From a virus: a DNA stretch of 22,207 bases. The position numbers and the translations under genes were made by a program. The stretch spans positions 1 to 22,207 of the IMG/VR virus record IMGVR_UViG_3300032282_000492, one strand, 5' to 3'. This document shows positions 16,110 to 21,943 of this stretch, piece after piece. Position 1 is the first letter of the stretch. Every line of letters begins with the position of its first letter. The notes under the pieces are model-generated. The model did no database searches, was not told where the DNA came from, and saw only the letters and a program-made list of their open reading frames with translations.

Positions 16110-17400
16110 CCGTCTACTATTAGTATCTTTTTTAACATTTACAAGTTTGTTCTTCGTGCCAACAATGGCAAGAGCAGATGACATAGTTATTGAATTAAAT
16201 CAAGAAACACCTTATATAGATACAATCGTTGAAGTTGCAGCACCAAGTGAATATGTAATTGAAACCTTTACTGGTCCTAGATTTGAAACACTTGCTGATG
16301 GAACTATGGCACAACGTGCCGGTTGGCTTGATTCTTGGATTGAACTACGCCAAGGAGAGCAAGTTCTTAGGGCAGATGATGATAGCAATCATGCTCCTGG
16401 CATTAATGAATATGCTTCTAAAATGACTGGAACTATTGATGTTGGCACATATACAATTCGTGCTACATCATATCTATACCGTGTGGGTTATGGTAATCCA
16501 ACTGGAACTTATACTCTCTATAGCAATCTGATTCCACCACCACCTCCTGAGGTTGTAGTAGACCCAGTTGTTCCTGAGCAACCACCAGTGGAACCACCTC
16601 CTGTGGAGCCACCACCAGTAGAGCCTCCTCCTGTAGTGGACCCAGTAACTCCTCCACCACCCCCTCCTCCCCCTCCTATTGTTATTCCTGACCCTCCACC
16701 TGCTCCTGAACCTCCTGTGGTCATTCCTGAGCCCCCTGTGGTAGAGCCAGAACCTCCCGTAGTTGAACCAGAACCCCCTGTTGTAGAGCCTGAGCCTCCA
16801 ATAGTGGAACCTGAGCCACCTACACCTATAGAAGAACCCCCTGCTGAGGCAGAGGAGCCTCCTGTAGTAGTTGAGGAACCACCAGTAGAGGCTGAAGAGC
16901 CACCAGTGGTAGAGGAAGAACCTCCAGTAGTAGAAGAAGAAGCACCTACTCCAGTAGAAGAACCGCCTTTGGTGGCAGATGAGAATTCTACTGATGAAGA
17001 AAAAGAAATTATTGCTGAGGCTCTTATTGAGCAGGCAGCAGGTAACGCAGTAACTGCAGAAGCAATAGCAGAAGCAGGTCTTACTTATGCTGACCTACCT
17101 CCTCAGACTCCTGTTGAAGTTCGTCAAGATGAGAATGGAAACCAAGTAGTTATTACGGCTGAGGTAGCAGCAGCACTTGTAGTGCTAGAAAGCCCAGCGC
17201 AATTAATAAACGCAATATTTACAGACCCAGCCCAAGCACTCCTAGCATTAGGAAGCATTGGTGCTGATATGTCACCTGAAGAACGTAAGGAATCAGGGAA
17301 GACAATTATCGCAGCAGTGATTGTTGGTGGCATAGCCACTCAATCCGCTTTAACAGTAGCCGCGTCATCAGGCGCAGTAGCGTATAGGAGAAAACCTTAA
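16072..17400 (+). CDS. Secreted proline-rich stalk protein with PPC-like domain and C-terminal membrane anchor, 442 residues
   Basis: The only plausible start is TTG at 16072, inside the previous gene; later ATG or GTG codons would destroy the signal peptide. Residues 1-35 are a signal peptide: basic N-terminus, hydrophobic core LLLVSFLTFTSLFF, and ARA before DD. Residues 36-150 form a beta-sandwich-like domain with DSWIELRQGEQVLRADDDS and GTYTIRATSYLY, resembling pre-peptidase C-terminal (PPC) domains. Residues about 155-303 are Pro/Glu/Val-rich, including four PPVVEPE-type heptads. Residues about 304-410 are helical, and 411-437 are a hydrophobic anchor followed by RRKP. The topology predicts a protein anchored in the membrane with a stalk crossing the wall. 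It sits between tail and holin genes. It has no LPXTG motif. Confidence 0.7.
   Translation: MTKFISFFARKNSRLLLVSFLTFTSLFFVPTMARADDIVIELNQETPYIDTIVEVAAPSEYVIETFTGPRFETLADGTMAQRAGWLDSWIELRQGEQVLRADDDSNHAPGINEYASKMTGTIDVGTYTIRATSYLYRVGYGNPTGTYTLYSNLIPPPPPEVVVDPVVPEQPPVEPPPVEPPPVEPPPVVDPVTPPPPPPPPPIVIPDPPPAPEPPVVIPEPPVVEPEPPVVEPEPPVVEPEPPIVEPEPPTPIEEPPAEAEEPPVVVEEPPVEAEEPPVVEEEPPVVEEEAPTPVEEPPLVADENSTDEEKEIIAEALIEQAAGNAVTAEAIAEAGLTYADLPPQTPVEVRQDENGNQVVITAEVAAALVVLESPAQLINAIFTDPAQALLALGSIGADMSPEERKESGKTIIAAVIVGGIATQSALTVAASSGAVAYRRKP
16732..16815 (+). repeat. PPVVEPE heptad repeat, four units
   Basis: Four 21-base units encode PPVVEPE three times and PPIVEPE once. Codons differ at most synonymous positions, so the peptide repeat is kept by selection or is old, not produced by recent slippage. 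It is part of a longer Pro/Glu stalk. Confidence 0.85.
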
Positions 17401-17573
17401 TGAAGCATTGGTTAGCAGATTTCCTTAGTCAGGCTTGGACACTACTCGGAATGGGTGTGGCTTGGGTTGTTCTAGATGGAAGCGCAAAAGCAGTAGTTGG
17501 TTATTCAATAGTCCTAACTACAATCGTATGGGCAGCAACCTATTGGTTGCGCAACCCTAAGGATAAAGAATGA
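17400..17573 (+). CDS. Putative two-pass holin, 57 residues
   Basis: TAATG overlap with the upstream gene. The product MKHWLADFLSQAWTLLGMGV continues with AWVVLDG, then AVVGYSIVLTTIVWAATYWL and a charged tail RNPKDKE. Two hydrophobic segments (about residues 7-26 and 31-50) with a short charged turn and charged C-terminus fit class II holins, which open the inner membrane to release endolysin. The stop overlaps the next start (ATGA). Confidence 0.6.
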   Translation: MKHWLADFLSQAWTLLGMGVAWVVLDGSAKAVVGYSIVLTTIVWAATYWLRNPKDKE

Positions 17574-17815
17574 AAAACTTCAAAAATATCTTTATGAGAA
17601 TCGTGGCAGTCTTTGCTGCCTCAGGTCTTTCAGTTATTGGTGCTGGCGCAGTTGTCGGTATCAGCACAGCCAAGGCAGTAATCCTGGCTGGAACATTAGG
17701 CGTAGCAACAGTCGTCGAGAAACTAGCCCGTGCTTTCCTAGATGATGGGAAACTCACAGCCGCTGAAATTAACGATGCCTTTGCTTCGGTGGACAAACGA
17801 GCAAAGAAGGACTAA
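17570..17815 (+). CDS. Putative holin-like membrane protein, 81 residues
   Basis: ATGA overlap with the previous gene. Residues about 8-30 (RIVAVFAASGLSVIGAGAVV) and 34-50 (AKAVILAGTLGVATVV) are hydrophobic; a charged C-terminal tail (VEKLARAFLDDGKLTAAEIN) follows. The tail pattern occurs in small membrane proteins beside actinophage endolysins. It lies directly before the endolysin, so a holin or antiholin role is probable. Which of the small membrane proteins forms the pore cannot be told from sequence. Confidence 0.6.
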   Translation: MKNFKNIFMRIVAVFAASGLSVIGAGAVVGISTAKAVILAGTLGVATVVEKLARAFLDDGKLTAAEINDAFASVDKRAKKD

Positions 17816-17816
17816 C

Positions 17817-18320
17817 ATGACTCAAAAAGATGACTTCCTAAAAGTAGCCGAAGGTGAAGTAGGAACCGTAGAAGGACCTAAAGACAACGAAACTAAGTAT
17901 GGCAAGTTTACTAAGCACGACTTTCAACCTTGGTGTGGAAGTTTTGTAATGTGGGTTGCTCATGAAGTGAAACTTAAACTTCCTAACTGTGTATACACAC
18001 CTGCTGGTAGGGCAGGATTCCAGGGAACTGGGGCTTGGAGTAATGCAGAAACTGCAAAACCTCAGCCAGGAGATATCGTGTTCTTTGACTTCGTTAAAGG
18101 CGGAGCAGATGTAGAGCACGTTGGAATTGTCCTAAAGGACAACGGTGACGGAACAGTCACCACTATCGAAGGCAATACTGCAGGAGATAAAAAGAAGAGC
18201 AAGAGCGAGGCTAACGGAGGCGAAGTGGCTGTAAAGACACGCGCTTACAAGGCTAAGAACAAACGCGGCTTGCTTCCTTTTGTAGTAGGCTTCGGAAGAC
18301 CTGCTTTCAAAGCAGACTAA
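17817..18320 (+). CDS. CHAP-domain endolysin, 167 residues
   Basis: ATG at 17817, two bases after the previous stop and preceded by AAGAAGG, is preferred over an in-frame ATG at 17742 inside the upstream gene. The whole protein is one CHAP (Cys/His amidohydrolase-peptidase) domain: catalytic Cys40 in PWCGSFVMW, His101 in DVEHVGIV, and E118/N120 in TIEGNT, with the typical PQPGDIVFFD before the His strand. It would cleave peptidoglycan amide bonds or cross-bridges. No signal peptide or separate wall-binding domain is visible, so release depends on holins. The C-terminus holds a basic stretch (KAKNKRG). Confidence 0.9.
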   Translation: MTQKDDFLKVAEGEVGTVEGPKDNETKYGKFTKHDFQPWCGSFVMWVAHEVKLKLPNCVYTPAGRAGFQGTGAWSNAETAKPQPGDIVFFDFVKGGADVEHVGIVLKDNGDGTVTTIEGNTAGDKKKSKSEANGGEVAVKTRAYKAKNKRGLLPFVVGFGRPAFKAD

Positions 18321-18329
18321 GGAGAAAAA

Positions 18330-18521
18330 ATGAACACAGAAAAACTAAAGCAAATCGGGTTGTCTTACTTCCGTGCAGCAGCAGCCTCAGCGGTTGCTCT
18401 CTACACAGCAGGACAGCACGACCCAAAGACTTTGGCAACTGCATTCCTTGCTGGTCTTGTCGGACCAATCCTCAAGGCTCTTGATGCCTCTGCGCCACAG
18501 TTTGGCAAGGGCAGTAAGTAG
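18330..18521 (+). CDS. Small membrane protein, holin-like, 63 residues
   Basis: ATG preceded by AAGGAGAAAA nine bases after the endolysin. The product MNTEKLKQIGLSYFRAAAAS continues with AVALYTAGQHDPKTLATAFL and AGLVGPILKALDA. Two weakly hydrophobic helices separated by a DPKT turn and the final FGKGSK match small proteins that follow endolysins in actinophages and are often annotated as putative holins. Last gene of the late operon, ahead of the terminator. Confidence 0.6.
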   Translation: MNTEKLKQIGLSYFRAAAASAVALYTAGQHDPKTLATAFLAGLVGPILKALDASAPQFGKGSK

Positions 18522-18541
18522 CCCTAGAATGGCATTTAAAC

Positions 18542-18553
18542 GCCTTATAAGGC
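18542..18553. repeat. 12-bp perfect palindrome
   Basis: GCCTTATAAGGC reads identically on both strands and lies between the last late gene and the terminator. It may be a protein-binding site; as an RNA hairpin it would be weak. Confidence 0.5.
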
Positions 18554-18568
18554 TGTTTTAAAGCAATT

Positions 18569-18612
18569 AGACCCTCTTATCTAGTATCTATACTAGGTCG
18601 GAGGGTCTTTTT
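18569..18612 (+). terminator. Rho-independent terminator between convergent operons
   Basis: AGACCCTC (18569-18576) pairs with GAGGGTCT (18601-18608), with a second stem CTAGTAT/ATACTAG inside, followed by TTTT in the + direction. It ends the late operon. The minus-strand operon ends 10 bases away and would use the same stem, although its downstream T-run is poor. Confidence 0.85.
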
Positions 18613-18617
18613 GTGGT

Positions 18618-18791
18618 TTACTGGAGTATAATTCCTTTATCTCGTTCCACATCAGCGTCGCAAGAGCGACACTTTATGAAGTAACAATGTTCGGTTTTGC
18701 TATGAACACATAGCCCTGACCACCAAATCTTGTATGACTCAGTATCTTCGCACCAAGTTTCATCCCCATTAGGTCCGGCTAAGTGTTTCAT
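18618..18791 (-). CDS. Cys-rich mini-protein of minus-strand operon, 57 residues
   Basis: On the minus strand the ATG overlaps the stop of the FmdB-like gene (ATGA), which supports coupled translation. The product begins MKHLAGPNGDETWCEDTESY and contains GLCVHSKTEHCYFIKCRSCD, with Cys at 14, 28, 36, 41 and 44 and one CxxC pair. A zinc-binding role is probable but the fold is not recognised. It ends 10 bases before the shared terminator. Confidence 0.6.
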   Translation of the reverse strand: MKHLAGPNGDETWCEDTESYKIWWSGLCVHSKTEHCYFIKCRSCDADVERDKGIILQ

Positions 18792-18964
18792 TTTCTGTTA
18801 TCCGTTGAATAGTAACCTGAGCCTTTGAAATGGACAGGTGTAGTTGTCCAAAGGCGTGTCATAGTTCCGCTTTGGCAACAGGTTGGTAGGCTGTCATCAC
18901 CATAGTTTTTTTCATACTCTACGGTCATTCCACAGGCGCTACATAAGAAATCATATTTAGGCAC
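18788..18964 (-). CDS. FmdB-type zinc-ribbon protein, 58 residues
   Basis: Minus-strand GTG with a strong AAGGAGGGG ribosome binding site six bases upstream. The product MPKYDFLCSACGMTVEYEKN runs on to PTCCQSGTMTRLW and PVHFKGSGYYSTDNR. The YDFLCxxCG start and the VHFKGSGYYxTDNR end are the hallmarks of FmdB-family zinc ribbons, small putative transcription regulators. The second metal pair is CC (29/30), not the usual CPxC, so the metal site may be altered. It is divergent from the replication operon across a structured intergenic region, so it may act as a regulator there. Confidence 0.75.
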   Translation of the reverse strand: MPKYDFLCSACGMTVEYEKNYGDDSLPTCCQSGTMTRLWTTTPVHFKGSGYYSTDNRK

Positions 18965-18990
18965 AATGCCCCTCCTTTTTGGTCAGCAGA

Positions 18991-18999
18991 ATAATATCA
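18991..18999 (-). promoter_or_regulatory. Extended -10 promoter of minus-strand operon
   Basis: On the minus strand TGATATTAT gives an extended -10 (TG-n-TATTAT) with a start point about 20 bases ahead of the FmdB-like GTG. No clear -35 is seen. An ACATATGT palindrome (18999-19006) adjoins it and could be an operator. Confidence 0.5.
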
Positions 19000-19046
19000 C
19001 ATATGTTACAGTTCTCGGGCGGGAAACCGTGGGGCAGAAACTTCAA

Positions 19047-19060
19047 ATGACGGATGACGG
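19047..19060 (+). repeat. Tandem 7-bp direct repeat
   Basis: ATGACGG occurs twice without gap (19047-19053 and 19054-19060) in the intergenic region. Possible protein-binding iteron; two copies only. Confidence 0.45.
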
Positions 19061-19090
19061 CATAGCCAGTATTCTGACCTCCCTGAACCA

Positions 19091-19105
19091 CCATAAATTT
19101 TATGG
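19091..19105. repeat. Perfect 7-bp inverted repeat, AT-rich
   Basis: CCATAAA, one central T, TTTATGG. The near-contiguous symmetry fits a dimeric protein site more than an RNA hairpin. It immediately precedes a G6-A-G7 tract. Confidence 0.6.
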
Positions 19106-19117
19106 GGGGAGGGGGGG
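19104..19117 (+). other. G-rich tract G6-A-G7
   Basis: Thirteen G residues interrupted by one A stand out sharply from the AT-leaning surroundings. The tract could form a G-quadruplex or mark a strand-specific structure. Function unknown. Confidence 0.7.
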
Positions 19118-19154
19118 CATTTCTTAAAATCAGGATTCAGGCATAAGAAATGCC
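19116..19154. repeat. Perfect 11-bp inverted repeat, 17-base loop
   Basis: GGCATTTCTTA (19116-19126) and TAAGAAATGCC (19144-19154) are exact reverse complements. The loop holds a small direct repeat TCAGG-AT-TCAGG. There is no U-run, so it is not a standard terminator. Possible operator, origin element or structured RNA. Confidence 0.75.
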
Positions 19155-19166
19155 GTTACCGTGGGA

Positions 19167-19183
19167 CACGCCGAGAAGGCGTG
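19167..19183 (+). repeat. Short GC hairpin
   Basis: CACGCC, loop GAGAA, GGCGTG: perfect 6-bp stem just upstream of the promoter of the nuclease gene. May be an operator or cruciform element. Confidence 0.6.
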
Positions 19184-19190
19184 CAGGGTG

Positions 19191-19199
19191 TGGTATAGT
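19191..19199 (+). promoter_or_regulatory. Extended -10 promoter giving a leaderless mRNA
   Basis: TGGTATAGT gives an extended -10 (TG-n-TATAGT, fitting the actinobacterial TANNNT form). The expected start point, about 7 bases after the box, coincides with the A of the ATG at 19206. No ribosome binding site is present, which agrees with leaderless translation. Confidence 0.55.
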
Positions 19200-19205
19200 T
19201 CCTTT

Positions 19206-20003
19206 ATGAATATAAACATAGATAAATTACCTAAACATATAAGTTACTCATCATTGAATACTTGGTTGGAATGCGGTTGGAAATACAACCTGACCAAGTT
19301 AGAGGGCGTATCTGAAAAACATGCAGTTTGGTTTACAGGTGGTTCAGCCGTTCATAAGGCTACAGAACGTTGGGACAAAAACGAATTAGGAAATACCTCA
19401 GGCATCCCTGAACTTTGGAATGATGTTTGGTTCAACCAAGTCAAAGAAGATGAAGCAACCAATGGAGATATGTCTGACTGGCAATTTGCCAAGAGGGAAG
19501 ATATGTCTTGGTGGTATGGCGAAGGCTTATGGATGTTTGAACGATGGATTCAATTCACTAATCCTGATAATGGTTGGAAGGTCTATGAAGATTTTGTTGA
19601 AAAGGAATATGAGATTCCAGTAGGAGATACTACTATCAAGATGGCTATTGACAGAGTTATGGTTGATGGTTCTGATGGCAAGTTGGTCCTACTGGACATT
19701 AAGACTGGAGCATCTGCTCAACGTCATCCTCTCCAACTTGCTATCTATGCTTGGGCTTTACAGAAGCAAGGTATTCAAGTTGATAAGGCTGGTTATTGGG
19801 ATGCTCGGACTGGGCATATATCTCTATGGTCTATCGAACACCTTGGACCTGAGAAGATTGAGGAAATGCTAACTACATTCGACAAGGCTCGTAAGGCAGA
19901 AATCTTTGTGCCAAACTTGAGCAACTGTGGTCGCTGTGGTGTGATATCATACTGTAAATGGATGAATGGAAAAAACACAGAAAAGGAGCAAGTAAATGGC
20001 TAA
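19206..20003 (+). CDS. Cas4/RecB-like PD-(D/E)XK nuclease with Fe-S cysteines, 265 residues
   Basis: ATG at 19206 is preferred over an in-frame GTG at 19161 that lies inside a hairpin upstream of the promoter. Motifs follow the PDDEXK_1/Cas4 order: SYSSLNTWLECGWKY with Cys23, GGSAVHKATERW with His50, AIDRVM with Asp149, LLDIKTG with Asp164 and Lys166, and Q177LAIYA with Tyr181. At the C-terminus C241-x2-C244-x5-C250 joins Cys23 in the four-cysteine arrangement of Cas4 and AddB iron-sulfur nucleases. It probably acts as an exonuclease in phage recombination or replication. No CRISPR array is nearby, so a CRISPR role is not supported. First gene of the operon. Confidence 0.85.
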   Translation: MNINIDKLPKHISYSSLNTWLECGWKYNLTKLEGVSEKHAVWFTGGSAVHKATERWDKNELGNTSGIPELWNDVWFNQVKEDEATNGDMSDWQFAKREDMSWWYGEGLWMFERWIQFTNPDNGWKVYEDFVEKEYEIPVGDTTIKMAIDRVMVDGSDGKLVLLDIKTGASAQRHPLQLAIYAWALQKQGIQVDKAGYWDARTGHISLWSIEHLGPEKIEEMLTTFDKARKAEIFVPNLSNCGRCGVISYCKWMNGKNTEKEQVNG

Positions 20004-20436
20004 TGCCACATACCAAGTAAGTAGCAAAATGAACGATGGTCGCATCTTTCTTATTGCTGGAGATACCTACGATGCATTCGTAGCAAACCTACAAGCCGCT
20101 CTAGGCGAAGCAGGTGCTAGTAATGTATTGAATACAATGGCTGGTTCGTTGGAAGGCGCAAATTTATCTACCTATGCACAACCTTCTAACTTTGAAGGAG
20201 CAGTTGCTAACTTAGCAGCAGGTCTTGGCGCTTCACCAGCAGGTCCAACACAAACTTTTACGCCAAGTATGGGACCAACTGACAAGCAATGTCACCATGG
20301 TTCAATGACTAAGCGCACAGGCGCTGGCGCTAAGGGTCCTTGGAAGGCATACATGTGTCCTTCTCCTAAGGGAACACCTGACCAATGTGAACCTGTATGG
20401 GTTCGTCGTCATGATGCTGATTGGAATAGTTTCTAA
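19996..20436 (+). CDS. Putative Cys/His zinc-binding protein of replication operon, 146 residues
   Basis: ATG with AAAAGGAG upstream, overlapping the nuclease stop by 8 bases. Residues 1-45 are beta/alpha (YQVSSKMNDGRIFLIAGDTY), the middle is Ala/Gly/Pro-rich, and the last 50 residues contain QCHHGSMTKR, KGPWKAYMCPSPKG and QCEPVWVRR, so Cys99, His101, Cys121 and Cys131 could hold zinc. Such tails are common in nucleic-acid-binding proteins. Placement between a nuclease and a helicase-like ATPase suggests a single-strand binding or accessory role, unproven. Confidence 0.6.
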   Translation: MANATYQVSSKMNDGRIFLIAGDTYDAFVANLQAALGEAGASNVLNTMAGSLEGANLSTYAQPSNFEGAVANLAAGLGASPAGPTQTFTPSMGPTDKQCHHGSMTKRTGAGAKGPWKAYMCPSPKGTPDQCEPVWVRRHDADWNSF

Positions 20437-20439
20437 CCA

Positions 20440-21228
20440 ATGAGAACTCTTGCTCGCGCAGTCGGAAGTAAGGACATAGGTGGAGAACCAATTCCACACG
20501 TGTTCCGTTCTTTCGAGGTTAACAAAATTGTTATACGCAGAGCAGAAGTGTCTATGATTGCTGGCACTCCAGGGGCAGGTAAATCAACACTTGCCCTTGC
20601 GATTGCTTTGCGAGCCAAAGTTCCAACTCTTTATATTAGCGCAGACACTAATGCTCATACAATGGCTATGCGCCTGCTATCTATGATAACTGGTCAAGCA
20701 CAAAGTGTGGCTGAGAAAGCACTTATAGAATCTATTGAAGATTCACGAAGAATTATTAATGAAAGTTCAGGGCATATCTTTTGGTCATTTGAGTCAGCAC
20801 CTACTCTTGCTGATTTAGATATGGAAGTATCTGCCTTTGAAGAACTATGGGGTTGTCCTCCAACGTTAATCGTTGTAGATAACCTTATGGATATTGCTGG
20901 TGATAGTGGTGATGAATTCGGTAGTATGCGTTCTAATATTAAAGAACTTAAATACTTAGCACGCGATACTAATGCTGCCGTTCTAATCCTCCATCACACT
21001 AAGGAATCATATGTAGGAAATCCTTGCCAGCCTCGTTCTGCACTACAAGGTATGGTAGCACAACTACCTGCTTTAATCTGCACAGTAGGCTCTAATGCTC
21101 CTGGTTACATCGCTGTTGCTGCGGTTAAGAATCGCTATGGTAAAGCAGACCCATCAGGAGATACTTCTTTTTGGCTAACATTTAACCCTGAAGTAATGGA
21201 AGTAGCCGATATACCCGAAAGGATATAA
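20440..21228 (+). CDS. DnaB/RecA-like ATPase, putative replicative helicase or loader, 262 residues
   Basis: ATG three bases after the previous stop, without clear ribosome binding site. Walker A is GTPGAGKST (residues 42-50), Walker B is LIVVDNL with Asp147, a LHHTKE segment (His185/186) follows, and VKNRYG (230-234) resembles the arginine-finger/NR motif of DnaB-type helicases. This is the RecA fold of the AAA_25/DnaB C-terminal type. There is no N-terminal DnaB primase-interaction domain, so it is a RepA-like single-domain hexameric ATPase. It would unwind DNA or act in recombination; the neighbouring nuclease and resolvase fit. Confidence 0.8.
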   Translation: MRTLARAVGSKDIGGEPIPHVFRSFEVNKIVIRRAEVSMIAGTPGAGKSTLALAIALRAKVPTLYISADTNAHTMAMRLLSMITGQAQSVAEKALIESIEDSRRIINESSGHIFWSFESAPTLADLDMEVSAFEELWGCPPTLIVVDNLMDIAGDSGDEFGSMRSNIKELKYLARDTNAAVLILHHTKESYVGNPCQPRSALQGMVAQLPALICTVGSNAPGYIAVAAVKNRYGKADPSGDTSFWLTFNPEVMEVADIPERI

Positions 21229-21229
21229 A

Positions 21230-21313
21230 ATGGATAAGAGAGAATTAGTCCCTCAAGTCATTCCCGATTGGTCACCTATTGGTGACGATGATTGGGAAGA
21301 AGATGACGAGTAA
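21230..21313 (+). CDS. Acidic 27-residue peptide
   Basis: ATG with AAAGGA at good spacing, one base after the ATPase stop. The product MDKRELVPQVIPDWSPIGDD ends in DWEEDDE, strongly acidic at the C-terminus. Its end overlaps the next gene by 11 bases. It may be a DNA-mimic-type or regulatory peptide, or a spurious reading frame; evidence is only start signals and packing. Confidence 0.4.
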   Translation: MDKRELVPQVIPDWSPIGDDDWEEDDE

Positions 21314-21518
21314 AGACATTTGGGAATTACAATCCGACTATAAAGAAAGCATGGACCTGCGAGGAGAACCAACTAAGGTTTGTCCTTGTGGGTCTTTTTT
21401 ATGGAAGTTATTGGTCGAATGGGACCAAGATAGTGATACGATAAGTTCTTACTTTACTGATATGGAGTGTGCTGTTTGTGGTTCCAAAGCAACAGCCCCC
21501 ACAGAGGAGAGATTATGA
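21303..21518 (+). CDS. Zinc-ribbon protein, 71 residues
   Basis: ATG at 21303 gives MTSKDIWELQSDYKESMDLR; upstream in-frame ATG at 21285 and GTG at 21279 are possible. Two metal pairs, VCPCGS and ECAVCGS, flank a beta region (LWKLLVEWDQDSDTISSYF), a pattern I have seen in small actinophage proteins. Likely a nucleic-acid-binding or regulatory ribbon. The stop overlaps the next start (ATGA). Confidence 0.65.
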   Translation: MTSKDIWELQSDYKESMDLRGEPTKVCPCGSFLWKLLVEWDQDSDTISSYFTDMECAVCGSKATAPTEERL

Positions 21519-21943
21519 AAATAGAAAACTGGAAAGTTTGGACAGCCTGTATTGTAGTCTTTGTGGTTATGTCGCCGCAAAATGCGGTTGCATCGTTATT
21601 GATGGCTCCAACCCATATGCAAATTAAATTCTGCATGGCTAAGAATCAATCAATGGCTTATATGAAACAGATGGCTAAAGACTATGGAAGACATCGCGTT
21701 AAGCAATTAGGCTGGAGTAAAAGAGAATGGAAAGCGTTGCTTGCTTTATGGAATAGAGAATCTCGTTGGGATTACAAAGCAGATAATCCACACTCAACTG
21801 CTTATGGTATACCTCAGATTCTTGACTTGCCTAAGAACTTATCAATATCTGAACAAGTAGACGCAGGATTGAAATACATCCAAAGTAGGTATAAAACGCC
21901 TACTTTAGCGCTCGCCCATCACCATCGTAAAGGTTGGTATTAA
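21515..21943 (+). CDS. Secreted lytic transglycosylase (SLT-like), 142 residues
   Basis: ATG with AGAGGAGA upstream, chosen over an upstream in-frame ATG at 21467. Residues about 8-27 (VWTACIVVFVVMSPQNAVA) are a signal peptide with likely cleavage after AVA. The C-terminal domain holds LLALWNRESRWDYKAD with catalytic Glu82, followed by STAYGIPQI and the alternating DAGLKYIQSRY/TPTLALAHHHRKGWY pattern of small SLT/lysozyme-like domains in actinobacteria and their phages. It would cleave the glycan strand of peptidoglycan outside the membrane. It sits in the replication operon, apart from the CHAP endolysin. Confidence 0.8.
   Translation: MKIENWKVWTACIVVFVVMSPQNAVASLLMAPTHMQIKFCMAKNQSMAYMKQMAKDYGRHRVKQLGWSKREWKALLALWNRESRWDYKADNPHSTAYGIPQILDLPKNLSISEQVDAGLKYIQSRYKTPTLALAHHHRKGWY

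Noticed and set aside
16463-16724. Minus-strand glycine- or glutamate-rich open frames opposite the proline-rich gene
   Set aside because: They are mirror images of CCN-rich codons and lack start signals; the plus strand has a signal peptide and repeat structure.
19047-19127. 26-codon plus-strand frame beginning ATGACGGATGAC in the intergenic region
   Set aside because: No ribosome binding site, and it runs through the inverted repeats and the G-rich tract, so structure explains the region better than coding.
19116-19183. tRNA or known small RNA in the hairpin-rich region
   Set aside because: No T-loop, anticodon arm or CCA-like end could be found; stems do not form a cloverleaf.
18522-19205. 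Phage attachment site or integrase-linked repeats
   Set aside because: No integrase, excisionase or tRNA-like core is present in the window, so attachment cannot be supported.
19206-20003. Cas4-like nuclease as sign of a CRISPR system
   Set aside because: No repeat-spacer array or other cas genes are visible; Cas4/RecB-like nucleases are common in phage replication modules.
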